Below, piece after piece: positions 11,256 through 23,616 of a stretch of 64,000 nt of DNA. The stretch spans positions 38,285,101 to 38,349,100 of the forward strand of contig OX439129.1 of the NCBI GenBank assembly GCA_949318235.1, in the 5' to 3' direction. The notes below the pieces were generated by a model. The model had not been told where the DNA came from. It was given only the letters and a program-made list of their open reading frames with translations, and made no database searches. Each line of letters begins with the position of its first letter. Position 1 is the stretch's first letter. Source of the DNA: Ecdyonurus torrentis (Eukaryota > Arthropoda > Insecta > Ephemeroptera > Heptageniidae). The position numbers and the translations under genes were made by a program.

Positions 11256-11908
11256 AGCATTGTATTTAATTTTTCATCGGAATCATTTTGTATAATGTGT
11301 TTCTTTCAATCATCAAAAATATAAAATTAAAAAAAAAAAAAAAAAAAAACTTTGTTTTAACACTGACCCTTGCAACAGTCACACTTAATTTCTATATAGC
11401 ATGCCTTTTATCATCAGATCACTGATTATACCATGCACCCGTATAACATCATTGAATATAATATTTATTAGTTTTTTTTTTTCTACAAAAATAGTGATCT
11501 GCAAAATTTAGTATGCTGCTTAAAACCGTTAGTGACATTTTGGTTTCTTTCAAAGACACAGGATAAATTATAAAATGAAAAATTTTCTTTACAAAATATT
11601 AATATTTTATTTATTTAAATCGTTATGTTAGAGATGATTGCATACACACTAATGTTTTCAATGATAGTATTATCGTGTAAATATATGAAAAGGCAACCTT
11701 TTCTGTACTTTCTTTTGCTAAAACCATAGAAGAGAATTATAAAATTACATTTTTTTTACACTATCATGAATATATTTACACTTTTTTTAATAATATCACA
11801 AAAATAGCAAACTTACATACAGCATTATTATAAATAATTTATAATATAAAACATTCATTTAGCCTATGAGACCAACACACGACAACATGTAGAGCTTGTC
11901 GTGAAGAA

Positions 11909-14096
11909 TCATGTGTGAGCAGTCGCTGAGATTTTAGCACCACGTTGCTGCTTGGCGACGAGTGCTCGGAATCCAGACTTATCTGCAGTGTATGTAACCA
12001 AACGTAACGAGCCATCTGCTTCCATTAAGCTGCGAAGAAAAAAAAAAGAAGATTTAATTAAATATTTTTCTTACTTATGCCAATTGAACTGTGTTTATTG
12101 CATTTATGTGTGTCATATTTTATAAGAGAAACAATTTTCAGTGAACTGGTGATACAACATAATAGTTAGATTAAGAACTGAAAATATCCTTTAATTATAT
12201 ACTGTACATTATACGTATTACGTGTCACCCATTCCACACACCTTTGCATATTTTTAATGTAAAAATATTGTTCCACTTTGTTCTCATTTTGCAGATTGCA
12301 ACCTCATTCAGGGGGAAAACAATAAAATATGATTTTTATTTTCCTTAAATTAATTTTAAAATTCAAAAGCCTTTTTACTTTTTGTTTTAATAAAATTGTT
12401 AAAACACGCAACATTATGGAAAGAAATAACTTTATACAGAAGTGTTTGTAAATATCTCTGATTGATTGTTAAAATTTCAGAGATAATGTTTACCTGTAAT
12501 ATCCTTTGATAACACCGTTGTGATGAGACTCTTGTCGCTCTTGGAAGTTTAAGGTAGTGGGATCATGTACTTGGAATCCGTAATTCAAGTCAGCATCCTT
12601 TTCATTCAAATCATAAAAATTATTATTAAAAAAAAAAAAATAATAATAATAATAAATACTAAAATAATTAAACAAATATTATATTATTGACGTGTTAATA
12701 GAATCGATCTGACATATTACATATAAAATTATATATTTTTTATAGAATATAATAAAGTTTGGGAAAATATAACTTATTTTACATTATTTTTGTTTTATTG
12801 CATGTTTTATATCCGTTTCTAAATAGTTATTCAAGCAAAAAGGAAGTTATCACACAATATACTTGTACCATTATCAAGGAGTAATAATTAGCACAATTAT
12901 TGCATTTACTTTCTTAAGATTTTTTTAATGTTTTTTTATTTTTTAATTTTTAATTTTGTTAAAAATATATACTTTAAAATCGTTGCCTTTGGTGGTTTAA
13001 TTAAACTGATTTTAGAGAAGATTGTCTATTATATATTCGCTATAGATATAGCTATAATATGATTACTATTAAATCGATTAATGTAGTGCAGAAAAAAGTG
13101 AAATGACCACAAGTATATTGTAGTGAAAGTGTGACAGCAGTACATTATATTTAATGATCCCTTGCCAATGTAGTCAAAGTACGTGTTTTATATAATATTG
13201 GTCAAGAAAAGGGTACACGCACGAACGGTCACTTTCACTGTCAGTTCAGAGTCGAGAAATACTCAAGGTCAATGTTTTTTTTTTTTTTAACGTTTTAGGT
13301 AATTATTTACTATTATTTTACGTTTTATTAAATTCCAATTATTGCAATCTACATATTTTATTATTTTTTTTTTTAATACATAATTATTAGTGCAAAATAT
13401 TAGTGGCAATAACAATAGTTTAGAAGTTTAAGTTTTTATATTTGCGGCTATTTTACGATATACGATACATAATACATTATGCACTATTGTATCGAACATG
13501 CAATTTTATTATGTTTCATGTTGTGTGTAGTCTGTAGTGACATTATAGCATATATTTTTGATGCAATTTGATTGTTTTAAAAAAAAGAAGTTTATATTAT
13601 TAATTTGAGAAATTATTTTTATTTTTTAAAAATTTATTTAAAAAAAAAAAATCATGTATTTAAGGAAATCTTAAATTAAATAATTCACTTTGTTTGGCCA
13701 ATAAGCGAATAAATAATTTCCTTATTTTATATTTTGCTTACATTCTGGACACTGACAATAATAAATACGTAATATATGCTAGAGCTCAATGCAGCAGGAT
13801 TTATGCATAACATCATAATTTATACTATAAATATAATGTATTGTATAGTGATTTTACTACATAGAATATAATAGTTAATATGTTCAGTATGTCATTGCTC
13901 ATTATAAAATAGCAACATTTGTGCTCTGTTCTATAATATTCGAAATGTTCTGCGCAACACAAATTACGTAATTTATTTTCTACGTGTATATTTTTTTTTC
14001 TTCAAAACTTACCTGATGTATGTGATGTTGATATAAAGCAGGGATTACTGGAGCCATCAGAAGCACAACTAACAATAAGAGTGAAGCTGACATCAT
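11909..14096 (-). CDS. Short RR-type cuticle protein, secreted, 102 aa
   Basis: A minus-strand gene of three exons: 14013-14096, 12494-12597 and 11909-12029, with introns of 1.4 kb and 0.46 kb. Exon 1 encodes a clean signal peptide (MMSASLLLLVVLLMAPVIPA) and a short His-rich linker. Exons 2 and 3 encode the chitin-binding domain: LNYGFQVHDPTTLNFQERQE, then GYYSLMEADGSLRLVTYTAD and SGFRALV. Unlike its neighbours it has no Ala/Pro repeat tail and stops shortly after the domain (ISATAHT). The exon 2 acceptor has a weak pyrimidine tract, but the phases join exactly (0, then 2). The gene is not related in detail to the two RR-2 genes and is an older family member. Confidence 0.87.
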
Positions 14097-14156
14097 ATAT
14101 AAAGTTGAAATAACACAGATATCGATATTATAAGTCTATAGGGATGAGATGAGACG

Positions 14157-14162
14157 TTTATA
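14157..14162 (-). promoter_or_regulatory. TATA box of the minus-strand cuticle gene
   Basis: TATAAA on the minus strand, 61 nt before the first ATG. This is the same spacing as in cuticle gene 1. Confidence 0.55.
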
Positions 14163-17100
14163 CATGACGTGAAGTACTCACACTGAGTAAAAGTAAGATG
14201 AGAAACTATTGATATGCACAAGCTAAACATTTTATTTATATCAACTCTACCCCGCCACATAAAAGTATCGTCTAAAAAGATGTTTCCGGAGAAATTATTT
14301 TGAAAAGTTACAATTATATACTCACTGTAAAACAATCTGGTTTAATAAACACTTGCACTCATTCAAGTCTCTTTGTTTTATAGCATAGCGTAATATAATA
14401 TAAAATCGTCTTTTTTTTTCCTTTTTTTTTTCTAACGTAATAAAAAACAGAATGTTCATGCACGTTAATTACATTAAAAATAAAAACAATTTTTTTATAT
14501 GATCCATTGTTAAATTGTTATATGCTTGACATATCTTAAAAAGAACATTGCAATTTTATAGTTTCAAAAACGTGCTCATATTGTTGCACATTTTTAGTTG
14601 TGCGCATAAGTGCAACTCACGTGTAGACGTTACTATACATGAAAGTTTTGACAAACACACTGCAAGAATAAATAACGTAACTTTATTCTGAATTTATGTC
14701 ATGATACTCATGATAGCATAATAAGTTTAGGTGGTCTGTAACTGTATAGATAATTATGCTATAAAATGTGATATTGATTCGAATTATGTATTAGTATATA
14801 TAGTAGCACAAATTATGTTGCCAAAAGTTGCTAAATTTGGGCTGACATAATTATTAGGTATTTATTTTTATCCATGTATGTGTCGTAAGGTACTGTACGT
14901 GTTACGTGTTGACATTAAGATAACTTATTGAAATAATAAAACTTCAATTTTCTTCTTCTAAATTTACTTACATTTAATTTAAATACGCCTCCTAAGTGTT
15001 ATTTATTTCACTTTCACTTTAAATATATATAAAACAGGAAATTTATTTTTCTTTGAAGAACATGTGAATTAAATTATAAATGACATTTCAATCGTCTCAG
15101 GAAATCGTCTCAGAAGACAAATTTGGAATTAAATGTAGAATATTTATATGCGTCTTGTTTTTGTGAGATTTTGAATAGATCACATCATCCATGAGATGCA
15201 TTCGTAAAGTGAAATTTTGTACAGCGTTTGCGTTTTGAGAAGCTTTGTTTATTAAGAAATACATTCTTAAATATTCATATTATAGACTGTACAGTATGAT
15301 AAAACTATGTTGTATGTGGGTATAAAAGTGTGACCACTTTTTAATTCACAATTTTAAATGAAGACATGTTTAGTATGCATTTTTTTTGTTAAGAATAATC
15401 GTGCGTGATTTGCAAATAATATAGCTAACAAGAGCATTCCGACCTTCAAAATAAAATAATTTTTTAAGTGTCAAATAATGAAAACAATAAAATTTCACTT
15501 TTTTTATTTTATTATTATTTAAAAAAAAAAAAAAAAAAAAGACATCATCACACGATCTATATAACTATAAACTTTATAGAATTTAAAATGTGTACACATC
15601 CTCTATTGATAATGGGAAATTGTTATTTATTTAATTGCTACTGAGTAAATAATTAGAGAGAGAGAGAGAGAGAGAACATAATTATTATATTATTGGTTTT
15701 GTAAGATCACAAGCTTCCTGTTTACTCCTTTATATTTTTCCTTGCTATTTCTCATTAATGAATAATTGAAGATGATACATATAGCATAGTTGCCAAATTT
15801 TACACAATGCATGTATAGAAATAAATTTTTGATAAAATATCAAATATATATGTTTTTAATTTTACATTGAAATAAAGAAAAAAAATAAAGTTTACATGTT
15901 GTAACATTATGAGAGTTGAGGTGAAGGTCCTATACCATGTCGCACATTTGATAATGATAAAAGGAAGTATCATGAAGATGCGGGTGGGTGGGATACATTA
16001 TAGTAAGCCCATGAACTTGAATATTATCATAATCAGTATTCAATAAAGTACATTATTTTTGCAGTACAATGCAAATTATTCATGCACCACTTAAAACACA
16101 GTATAATTTTATAACTTCATTAATTTAAAAATAACAAGGATAAACTAATAATAACAATAAATATTAAATGGTATATAAAATTGCAAAATATACCATTTTT
16201 ATTTATTCAATTTATTGTTCTTATCTTATAGAGAAAATGAATTTATATAGTATTCGTTTTATTATTGCTATTTTTTATGTTGTACTTGTACAAAATTTTA
16301 AAGTGATGTAAAATAAATACATTTCAAGTGATTCTTGCTCAATATCAAATAATAAAACATTAAAAAACTTTATTTATATTTTATATTGTTTTTAACCTTT
16401 TTCAATTTGACATTAATGAGTAATGCATGCTGAGTATTTATACGTATATTTTTCTTTCCCTCCTACAGAAGTGCATTGCATCAAAAATTTCCTAAGGTAT
16501 ATCCTGTCAAAATATCAGCATTATATCATTACCTTCATTAAAAATATCAGATGAAGACTTAAATAATATATGTATAAACTGACAGCTTGAAAAACCTATA
16601 TAAAATATAATTTATAACATTTAAAATATGTATAATAACAATAAAAAAAAAGTTGTGAGCTAATTTTTATAAAGATATATATATTATATATGTCATATTT
16701 TGTACTTGACAACTTCTGTTTAATTAAAAAGAAAAAAAAATTGTAGTGGATTTTCATTTGAGATACTTATCTCTCCATCTCTCAATTTATTGAATTTTAC
16801 GTTGTTTGTTATTTATATCATTTACGAATTATTTTATGATATTGCGCGGTATATAACATATTACAGTGTTTATATAGTTTACGCTCATTTGTTTAGTAAT
16901 TAATGTTGTAGTACATGGCCATCCAAGCACTAAAAATATGTAATACCATCAATAAGAATTAAAGAATTATATTGTTCATTTAACTATACAATTTACATTT
17001 AAAAAAAGTTTAAACAGATCATTTAAATTAAAATAGATATTAAAGGCAATTTGAAGTAGCAATTAAATAGAGAACTTTTTTAATTCAAATATATTTTTGA

Positions 17101-17336
17101 TAAAAAATACCTGATCTGATCGATATATAATACCTACAATATTTAATTTATTACCTATATCATATAACGTAATAATATGCTAATCTTATAAGTCATACGT
17201 CACATCTGCAATATGATCATTAATGTTATGTAGCAATAACCTTCGGTAACTATATATTACATATGAGATGCACATTAATGTTTCATCTTTCATCAGTTAC
17301 ATCAATTTTATTCCTAGCGGTCCAGCCAAACATTGT
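14163..17336. other. Intergenic, no intact gene
   Basis: AT-rich DNA with a GA microsatellite (about 15656-15674) and A tracts. The one item of note is a promoter and first-exon relic at 15322-15372. A splice-flanked 28-nt stretch near 16471-16498 (CTACAG before, GTATAT after) could be a relic exon but has no frame support. Confidence 0.5.
15322..15372 (+). pseudogene. Possible relic promoter and first exon of a cuticle gene
   Basis: GTATAAAAGTGTG is followed about 40 nt later by AGACATGTTTAGTATGC. This resembles the TATA box and CAACATGTTTGCTAAGGTAT first exon of the RR-2 genes, with the donor lost. No RR exon follows downstream. Confidence 0.25.
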
Positions 17337-17648
17337 TAGGGTGTATGCGGATGACGTCATATTTATTGCGCTTAGAGGCCATACTGGAGTAGTGCATACC
17401 ATATTGCTCAGCATAGGACAAACTTCATTTAAGCCCATTTTCTTTGGGAAATCGGTTATTTTTTTGTTATTTGTTATTTTTCTCACATACTTGAGATACT
17501 AATTCAACATATTTACAGCATCAATGCTCTCAAAAATATTGCATAATATAGTGTTTTTAAACTGGCAAAATGATTTTTTTCCCTATGCCACCCATGTTAT
17601 TGAGTTATCCAACATGGCGTCAACTTTAACATGAATGCATAGACCCTT
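17337..17648 (-). mobile_element. MITE with TAGGGT ends, copy 2 of 4
   Basis: The inverted counterpart of 1567-1870, alignable nearly end to end (GATGACGTCATATTTATTGCG and CTCACATACTTGAG, up to CATGAATGCATAGACCC). The short open frames across it on both strands are products of the element. Confidence 0.7.
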
Positions 17649-17775
17649 GTATAATTATTATTATGTTTCTTTTTTCCATGCAGTTTGTGGTTATTTTTTA
17701 ATGCATTATTGTAGTAGACGTGATTTTGAGAAATTATTTGTACTGTGAATTATAACTTTAGCTTCTTATCCAAAG

Positions 17776-17812
<37 letters not shown>

Positions 17813-18168
17813 TTTTTTTTCTTTTTTTTTTTCTTTAATTAAAAAAATAAAAAGTCAAGGTTGTCTAGCTTAACATAAAAATTCTACAAATTCATTTAAA
17901 TCGTTACAATTTAGATTTATATGACTTATTTATACAATGATGAAAAAAGTGCATGTAAATATCTGATGAAAGAAATTAAACATCGATACTTTGAGTTATA
18001 GTTTAATCTTCAAAAAATTTTATATGAACCTATAAGAGTTTATAAATGTTTACTATAAGGTGGTGCATTATATTATATTTTGTTTTATATTATTGCAGGG
18101 AGCCCGTATGAAGCTGACCCCGCCCCGTGTATATGCCGTCAAGTGCGGGACGATCTCGTGAGCACCAC

Positions 18169-18175
18169 TATAAGT
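18169..18175 (+). promoter_or_regulatory. TATA box of cuticle gene 4
   Basis: TATAAGT lies 41 nt before the ATG at 18210, with CTCATCA (A at 18199) 30 nt downstream as a possible initiator. This implies a very short 5' UTR of about 11 nt. Confidence 0.5.
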
Positions 18176-18209
18176 AACAAGGTGCGGGACCTGGTCTCAT
18201 CACAACTGC

Positions 18210-20272
18210 ATGCGTCTTCTAGCCATGCTCGTCTGCAAGGTACGTCAATTTAATTCAATACCAAATTAAGATAAACTTCCTGTACATTTAAACTAAATTT
18301 AACTATCAATTCAATAAAATAAAAAATCAATCATTTGTAAATTTATTTAAACAACGATATATCTGAAGATTTCATGAGATAAATATTATTGAATTATTTA
18401 TTTTTATAATGAATTAATTTATTATTTAATTAGTGATCCGACTTTATTCCGCCATAGAACAATGTTAAATTTTAATATTCAATTATTTGTTGAGATATCA
18501 CGTTATTAAGTTTTAACGTGTATAAATTAGAGCTTAAAAGTGCCTATTTCAATTTATATATTTTTCTAAAAACTTAATAACATGATATTGAAAAAATCAA
18601 TATTGAGACCTTGAATTATCTTGATTCTCAATTATCATAAAAATATAGATTTATTAACTTTAAAGTACCAGTCTCACATTTCTTACTAAAAATAATTTAA
18701 TATTATAATTATTACTATTTTTTATTATTTTTTGAAAAATATTAAAACAATAAAGCACTTTTAATAATTAAACGCCGTATTTAATTTATTTATACTTATT
18801 AAATTATATGCATTTATATATGAATGCGCGCAATAAAAATAAATTACACCAGTAAGATGATTGGAAATAGACTTCACTGACACAAAATTAATTTGATTTT
18901 ATGAAATATTATATTATATAAAATATATCCAAGACAGTTTAATTGGTTTTGCCAAAGGTATGAAAAAGTTATATTATACAGTACAAGTTTAAAAATGTTT
19001 AATGTGTTGACGAAAAGAAACAGAAAATTCAAATTTCATCATCCTTTATTAAAACGTTGAATAATATTCCATGTTTAATCACCAAACTTACCACAAGTAT
19101 ATAATATTATCGAATTTGAAACGCTTATATATTTTCTTATATTTAATATTAATTCATGTCATTTTTAAATTGAGTCTACGATGAACAAAATTGGATCATA
19201 AAAACCATAAGAGATAATATCATAAGCAAAACTGTGATGTATTGCGAATTGAGAGGTACGTGTTACAGGTTTTACTATATAAATAAATTAAATATATAAA
19301 CTTATTCAAACTAATTATTTTTGTGTTATATTGACAACACAAGCATTTATTTTTTAATTAAAATGTTCTTTGCATTCCAATATATATCACAGAAATTTAA
19401 ATTTAATGAGGTAATGATATTTTAAAAACAATTAGTTTATGTTCACTATATCTTATAGTAATATAGACGCATACTAGAGAAAAAAATCCTTGTATGCTTA
19501 TTACTTATACGATTGTCAATAATAAAATGTATTAAATTAACCCCCCTCCCCAAAGATTATTGAAAGTTGTGTCTCAAATAAAAATCAAGAAAATCAAAAC
19601 TATAATTTACACTTTTGTATATTCATGTTTTTAAAACTTAGTTGGAGGAAAAGACAATTCAACGACATTAAAAAAATAAAAAAAAATAAAAAACTGGATT
19701 AACTTATTTAATGTTTTATATTTTACAATTTTCGATACTCAGATTCGATTGTTTTTAAATTTATTGTCACATTAAAGGACACATATTTTATTCCCGGTAA
19801 TAAATTGTATAAAAAAACAAGTAAAAAAGTAAAGAAAAAAAGACATAATTTTAAACAATTAGGTATATTGTAAATAAGGAATATAAGGATACGGTTAAAG
19901 GGGATTAGAGATTTTTTTTTGTATTATTATTATTATACATGGGTGGACAAGATCGTACAAATAAGGTTTATACCGTATAGGTTGTTATGGCAATTTATAA
20001 ACCTTTTTTCAAATTTTATAATGAAAATTTGCATACTTCTCGTTATACATTTTATGTATAATATATAGTAAATTAATATTAAACTAAATTATTTCTAATT
20101 TAAATTTTTACACATTGTTTACTTGAAATATGTCAGAATAATGCATGAATTTGAATTCATTAAAGCAGAGAGGTAGAACGACACAATTTTTATAAAGGAC
20201 CAAAAGAAAAAAATATGACAAACAATAAGGTATACAAGGTCAAGGATATTTATTACATATAAATTATATATA

Positions 20273-20303
<31 letters not shown>

Positions 20304-21399
20304 TTTAAAATATTAATATATACACACACACTAACACACACATTTTATATATAGATTTTTATTTTTTTATATAGATATCTAACTTTTATAAATTCAATTT
20401 CTTGGTATATTTAATTCAGAGTGTACGAACTGCGAAGTGTGCGAAAATATAAATATGAATAAATAAAATTTAGGTAATAAGTTAACTCTTTATATTTTAT
20501 GTAATATTATGCAATGTATGTATAATAATGTATGTACTTGTACTGTATGGTACAAAATATTGATTTAATGTTATTTTCTGCACCAGCACTTTTGCTTAGA
20601 GCTGTGGTGGTGCTGTGTTTTTCTGCTGATTGCTCCTGCGGTAGCCCTTGTTGCTCCTACATCTAATATTCCTGAAACTACGTCTGGAACTGGCTCTATA
20701 CCTTCCATCAAACCCAGCAGAAGTCGAGTCACCACAGTCGATTGGGAGTCATACCATGAACACGAGCATGAGGTTAGTTAATTACAACCATGCGCATTAA
20801 GTTTGTTTGTTTTTTTTTTTTTTTAATCTTACTTATTTCAAAAACGCTTAAATTACAATACACACATAATTTAATTTGCTATTTTGTAAATGTATAACAT
20901 AATTACTGGCTGAATAATTCGGTTATAACAGGGACCTGGCACTTACGCATTTGCGTATGACGTGCAAGACGGCAGCAACGTACAATTTCGTGAAGAAAGT
21001 CGCGATGCAAATGGGGTAGTTCGTGGAAGTTATGGCCTTATAGAACCAGATGGCAATATTAGAGTCGTACACTACATTGCAGACGAGCGTGGATATCGGT
21101 ACGTATAGAACTTTCCAAAATTCTTTGATCTCTGATTCATCGTTAAGAAAATTTAAAATACTAATAAAATATGTGTTTCAAAATATAACTATAGTTATAT
21201 AGTTATATATACGTATATACGTACTTACATACGTGTATAGTTATATACGCATGCCTCATTCTGAGTGCTTTTCGATGCTCGTCTTGAGCGTAGTTTTTGG
21301 CCATTTTCTTTGGAAAATTAGTTGTTGTTTTTTTAGCCATTATTATTTTTCTCACATACTTGAGGTACTAATTCAACCTGCTAACAACATCAATGCTCT

Positions 21400-21448
<49 letters not shown>

Positions 21449-21770
21449 CGAAGTATTTTTAAACTGGCAAAATGTGCCATTTTCCTATGCCGGACAATGT
21501 TATTTAGTACTCACTTATGACGTCGACTTTAACATGCATGAGCACCCTATATAAAAAAAAAAATTACATCAGTGGTAACTGTGATAGGTGATAAATAATA
21601 GCAAAGTGCGCCTATAAACTGTTAGCTAAAATAATAAAATACAGTGTAATGATAATTTCTTTAAAATTTTCAGAGTGGTGATTGAGAACACTTTACGACC
21701 AGATCAACAATTTCCACCAAAGTTCAACAGCATTATTGACAGTCCTTTTATTAGTAGAATAAGACATTAA
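18210..21770 (+). CDS. RR-type cuticle protein, secreted, 159 aa
   Basis: Four exons: 18210-18239 (MRLLAMLVCK), 20587-20772, 20932-21098 and 21674-21770. Exon 2 supplies the hydrophobic signal core (WWCCVFLLIAPAVALVAP) and a Ser/Thr-rich spacer ending EHEHE. Exons 3 and 4 give the chitin-binding domain: TYAFAYDVQDGSNVQF, then GVVRGSYGLIEPDGNIRVV, ADERGYRVVIENTL, and the tail QFPPKFNSIIDSPFISRIRH. Intron 1 (2.3 kb) splits the signal peptide, as in the other cuticle genes. For exon 2, the CACCAG acceptor at 20581-20586 keeps the frame, whereas the nearby CTTAG acceptor would break it. The domain is divergent from RR-2 and may be RR-1-like. Exon 1 is the least certain part. Confidence 0.83.
21235..21552 (-). 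mobile_element. MITE with TAGGGT ends, diverged copy 3, interrupted by an A tract
   Basis: It lies in the last intron of cuticle gene 4. It shares TCTCACATACTTGAG, AACTGGCAAAATG and GACGTCGACTTTAACATGCA with copies 1 and 2, and ends in CACCCTATA. A run of A (about 21401-21445) interrupts the middle. The left end is degenerate. Confidence 0.6.
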
Positions 21771-21894
21771 CCGATTAAGCCTGTCTAAATATTTCAAAAT
21801 ATTCCAATCATCAACAAATCAGATATTTATTGCATTATATAGTTATTAATTTTGTTATACCTTTTATGACTTTTGTACTTCTACCTCTAGCAAC

Positions 21895-21900
21895 AATAAA
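21895..21900 (+). promoter_or_regulatory. Polyadenylation signal, cuticle gene 4
   Basis: AATAAA lies 125 nt after the TAA stop. Confidence 0.6.
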
Positions 21901-22401
21901 AATACTGTAATTATCTAAAATATTGAAAAAACAATGATTTCTATACCTATATCCAGTTTAATTAAAATAATTAGATTTTTTTTAATTATACAATTAGTTT
22001 TATTTATAATATGAAGATAATGCATTTAACATTCAGTTTTAACATACATAGACAGGAACTTTTTTTTTTTTTTTTTTATCATTTATTTTGTAAAATTACG
22101 AGACTCATTATTATTATTTACTATGACGATATATTTTACTATAATTTATGTAAACATTTTCTTTGCAACTAATTTTGAGCTTAATAAATTATATCTTGAC
22201 ATTATCTTCAAAAAATAATAACGTGCATAAACATTTTGCAATAAATTAAATTCTTATTTAGAAATTCAGCAAGCACATTTTTGAAATAAGTTAATGAGGA
22301 AGACCAAAAACTACAGAGGATAATTTTATTGCATATTCTAAAAGAGGACTTGGTTGATAGATATGCGATTAAAAAAAAAAAAGAAAAAAAAAGTTCATTT
22401 A

Positions 22402-22558
22402 AGGCCGACGCAGCCGTCAGTCGGTCTTTTTGCGACAAGGACCGTTAGAGTGCGCTAGAGTTAGGATTGGTCTAACTTTTTGCGCAAAGCCAATCGGGAG
22501 CCAGCGATAGTTGTCGCACGGTTATCGCTCAGGCAGCGATTGACGGCTGCTTCGGCCT
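22402..22558. mobile_element. 157-bp MITE with TTA target duplication
   Basis: Inverted ends AGGCCGA(C/A)GCAGCCGTCA are flanked by TTA on both sides (22399-22401, 22559-22561). It is GC-rich compared with its surroundings. A 3-bp TTA duplication suggests PIF/Harbinger-type mobilisation. It encodes nothing. Confidence 0.65.
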
Positions 22559-22567
22559 TTAGTATTT

Positions 22568-22688
22568 TTCATTAATTTTTGAACGTCTTGAAATGACGTC
22601 ACTGTCGGCAACTTTTTCCTATGCCTACATGCATAAATTGCCGCCCGTGATGTCATATTTCAATTTTCCAAAAATTATTGAAAAATTT
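22568..22688. repeat. Inverted repeat (hairpin), about 120 bp
   Basis: CATTAATTTTTGAACG and GAAATGACGTCAC pair with GTGATGTCATATTTC and CCAAAAATTATTG. It lies directly beside the preceding MITE and is probably another decayed small element. From 22690 to 23390 I see no gene. Confidence 0.5.
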
Positions 22689-23389
22689 CAATGAACTCCA
22701 AAATTTGCATATTAATTGATTCAGGACATTGCCCACTTTTAGAATATAAAATTAACAACTTTAGAACTTTTTTTCTTCCTTATAATGACAGCATTTTTAA
22801 TGTACAATAATACATTTAATGTATATAATACAAGACAGAGTATTTTATGTTACAACATTTACAACATGAACACATAAATAAGGCACACAGTGTATAAAGT
22901 TCTTTAAGGGAAGGGGGTCAGTAATGGCAATCATTTGATTGAGAAATTGATACAAGCAGGATAAGATAAATGGTAGCAAGAATATAACAAAGAAATATAG
23001 AATAGGTCTTTTATCTCCTTTCTATTAAAGTCATATTAAGTACTATAGACCTGATTTTTTGTGCAGTAATATTCTGAACCAATTGGAATTCAAAATTTTA
23101 AAAAAAATATCGAGTGGCACTATGAAATATTTTTAATTGCAAGGGTGTTTGGAAATTATTAGCCCTTAAAGCTTAGTGCTAATTTCAACAAAATTTATAC
23201 CCTTAATTCAATTACCTACCCTGTTTTCTTTTTCACAATCAGATTCAAAATAATACCAAATTTGATAGTAGTAGATATAACCAAAATCTGAAGTGAATAG
23301 AACTCTGACCCTTCCCCTTAAAATATAAACAGACTTCTTTAAGGAAATCTTACCATCTATAATCGTAATTATTTTCTATTTACTTTATA

Positions 23390-23395
23390 TTTATT
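23390..23395 (-). promoter_or_regulatory. Candidate polyadenylation signal, PRELID2-like gene
   Basis: AATAAA on the minus strand, 222 nt after the stop codon. Confidence 0.4.
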
Positions 23396-23616
23396 TGTAC
23401 TGTAGTTCTATGATTAAAATTTGATATTAAATAATACTTTGTGAATGAAAATAATCTTAGATTCTACGTAATATAGGGTAGTATAGGTACATTTAGATCA
23501 GGAAACATTCAACATTTATGATTTGACTATGTATAATACTATGAACATGATAACATTCCATTGCTTTAAATTGTAAAGCATTAAATTAATAAACTACATA
23601 TTGATCATAACTTTAA

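Noticed and set aside
17953..17985. Second hammerhead candidate (CTGATGAAAGAAA)
   Set aside because: There is no stem II, no stem I pairing and no cleavage site in register. Other CTGATGA matches in the window also fail.
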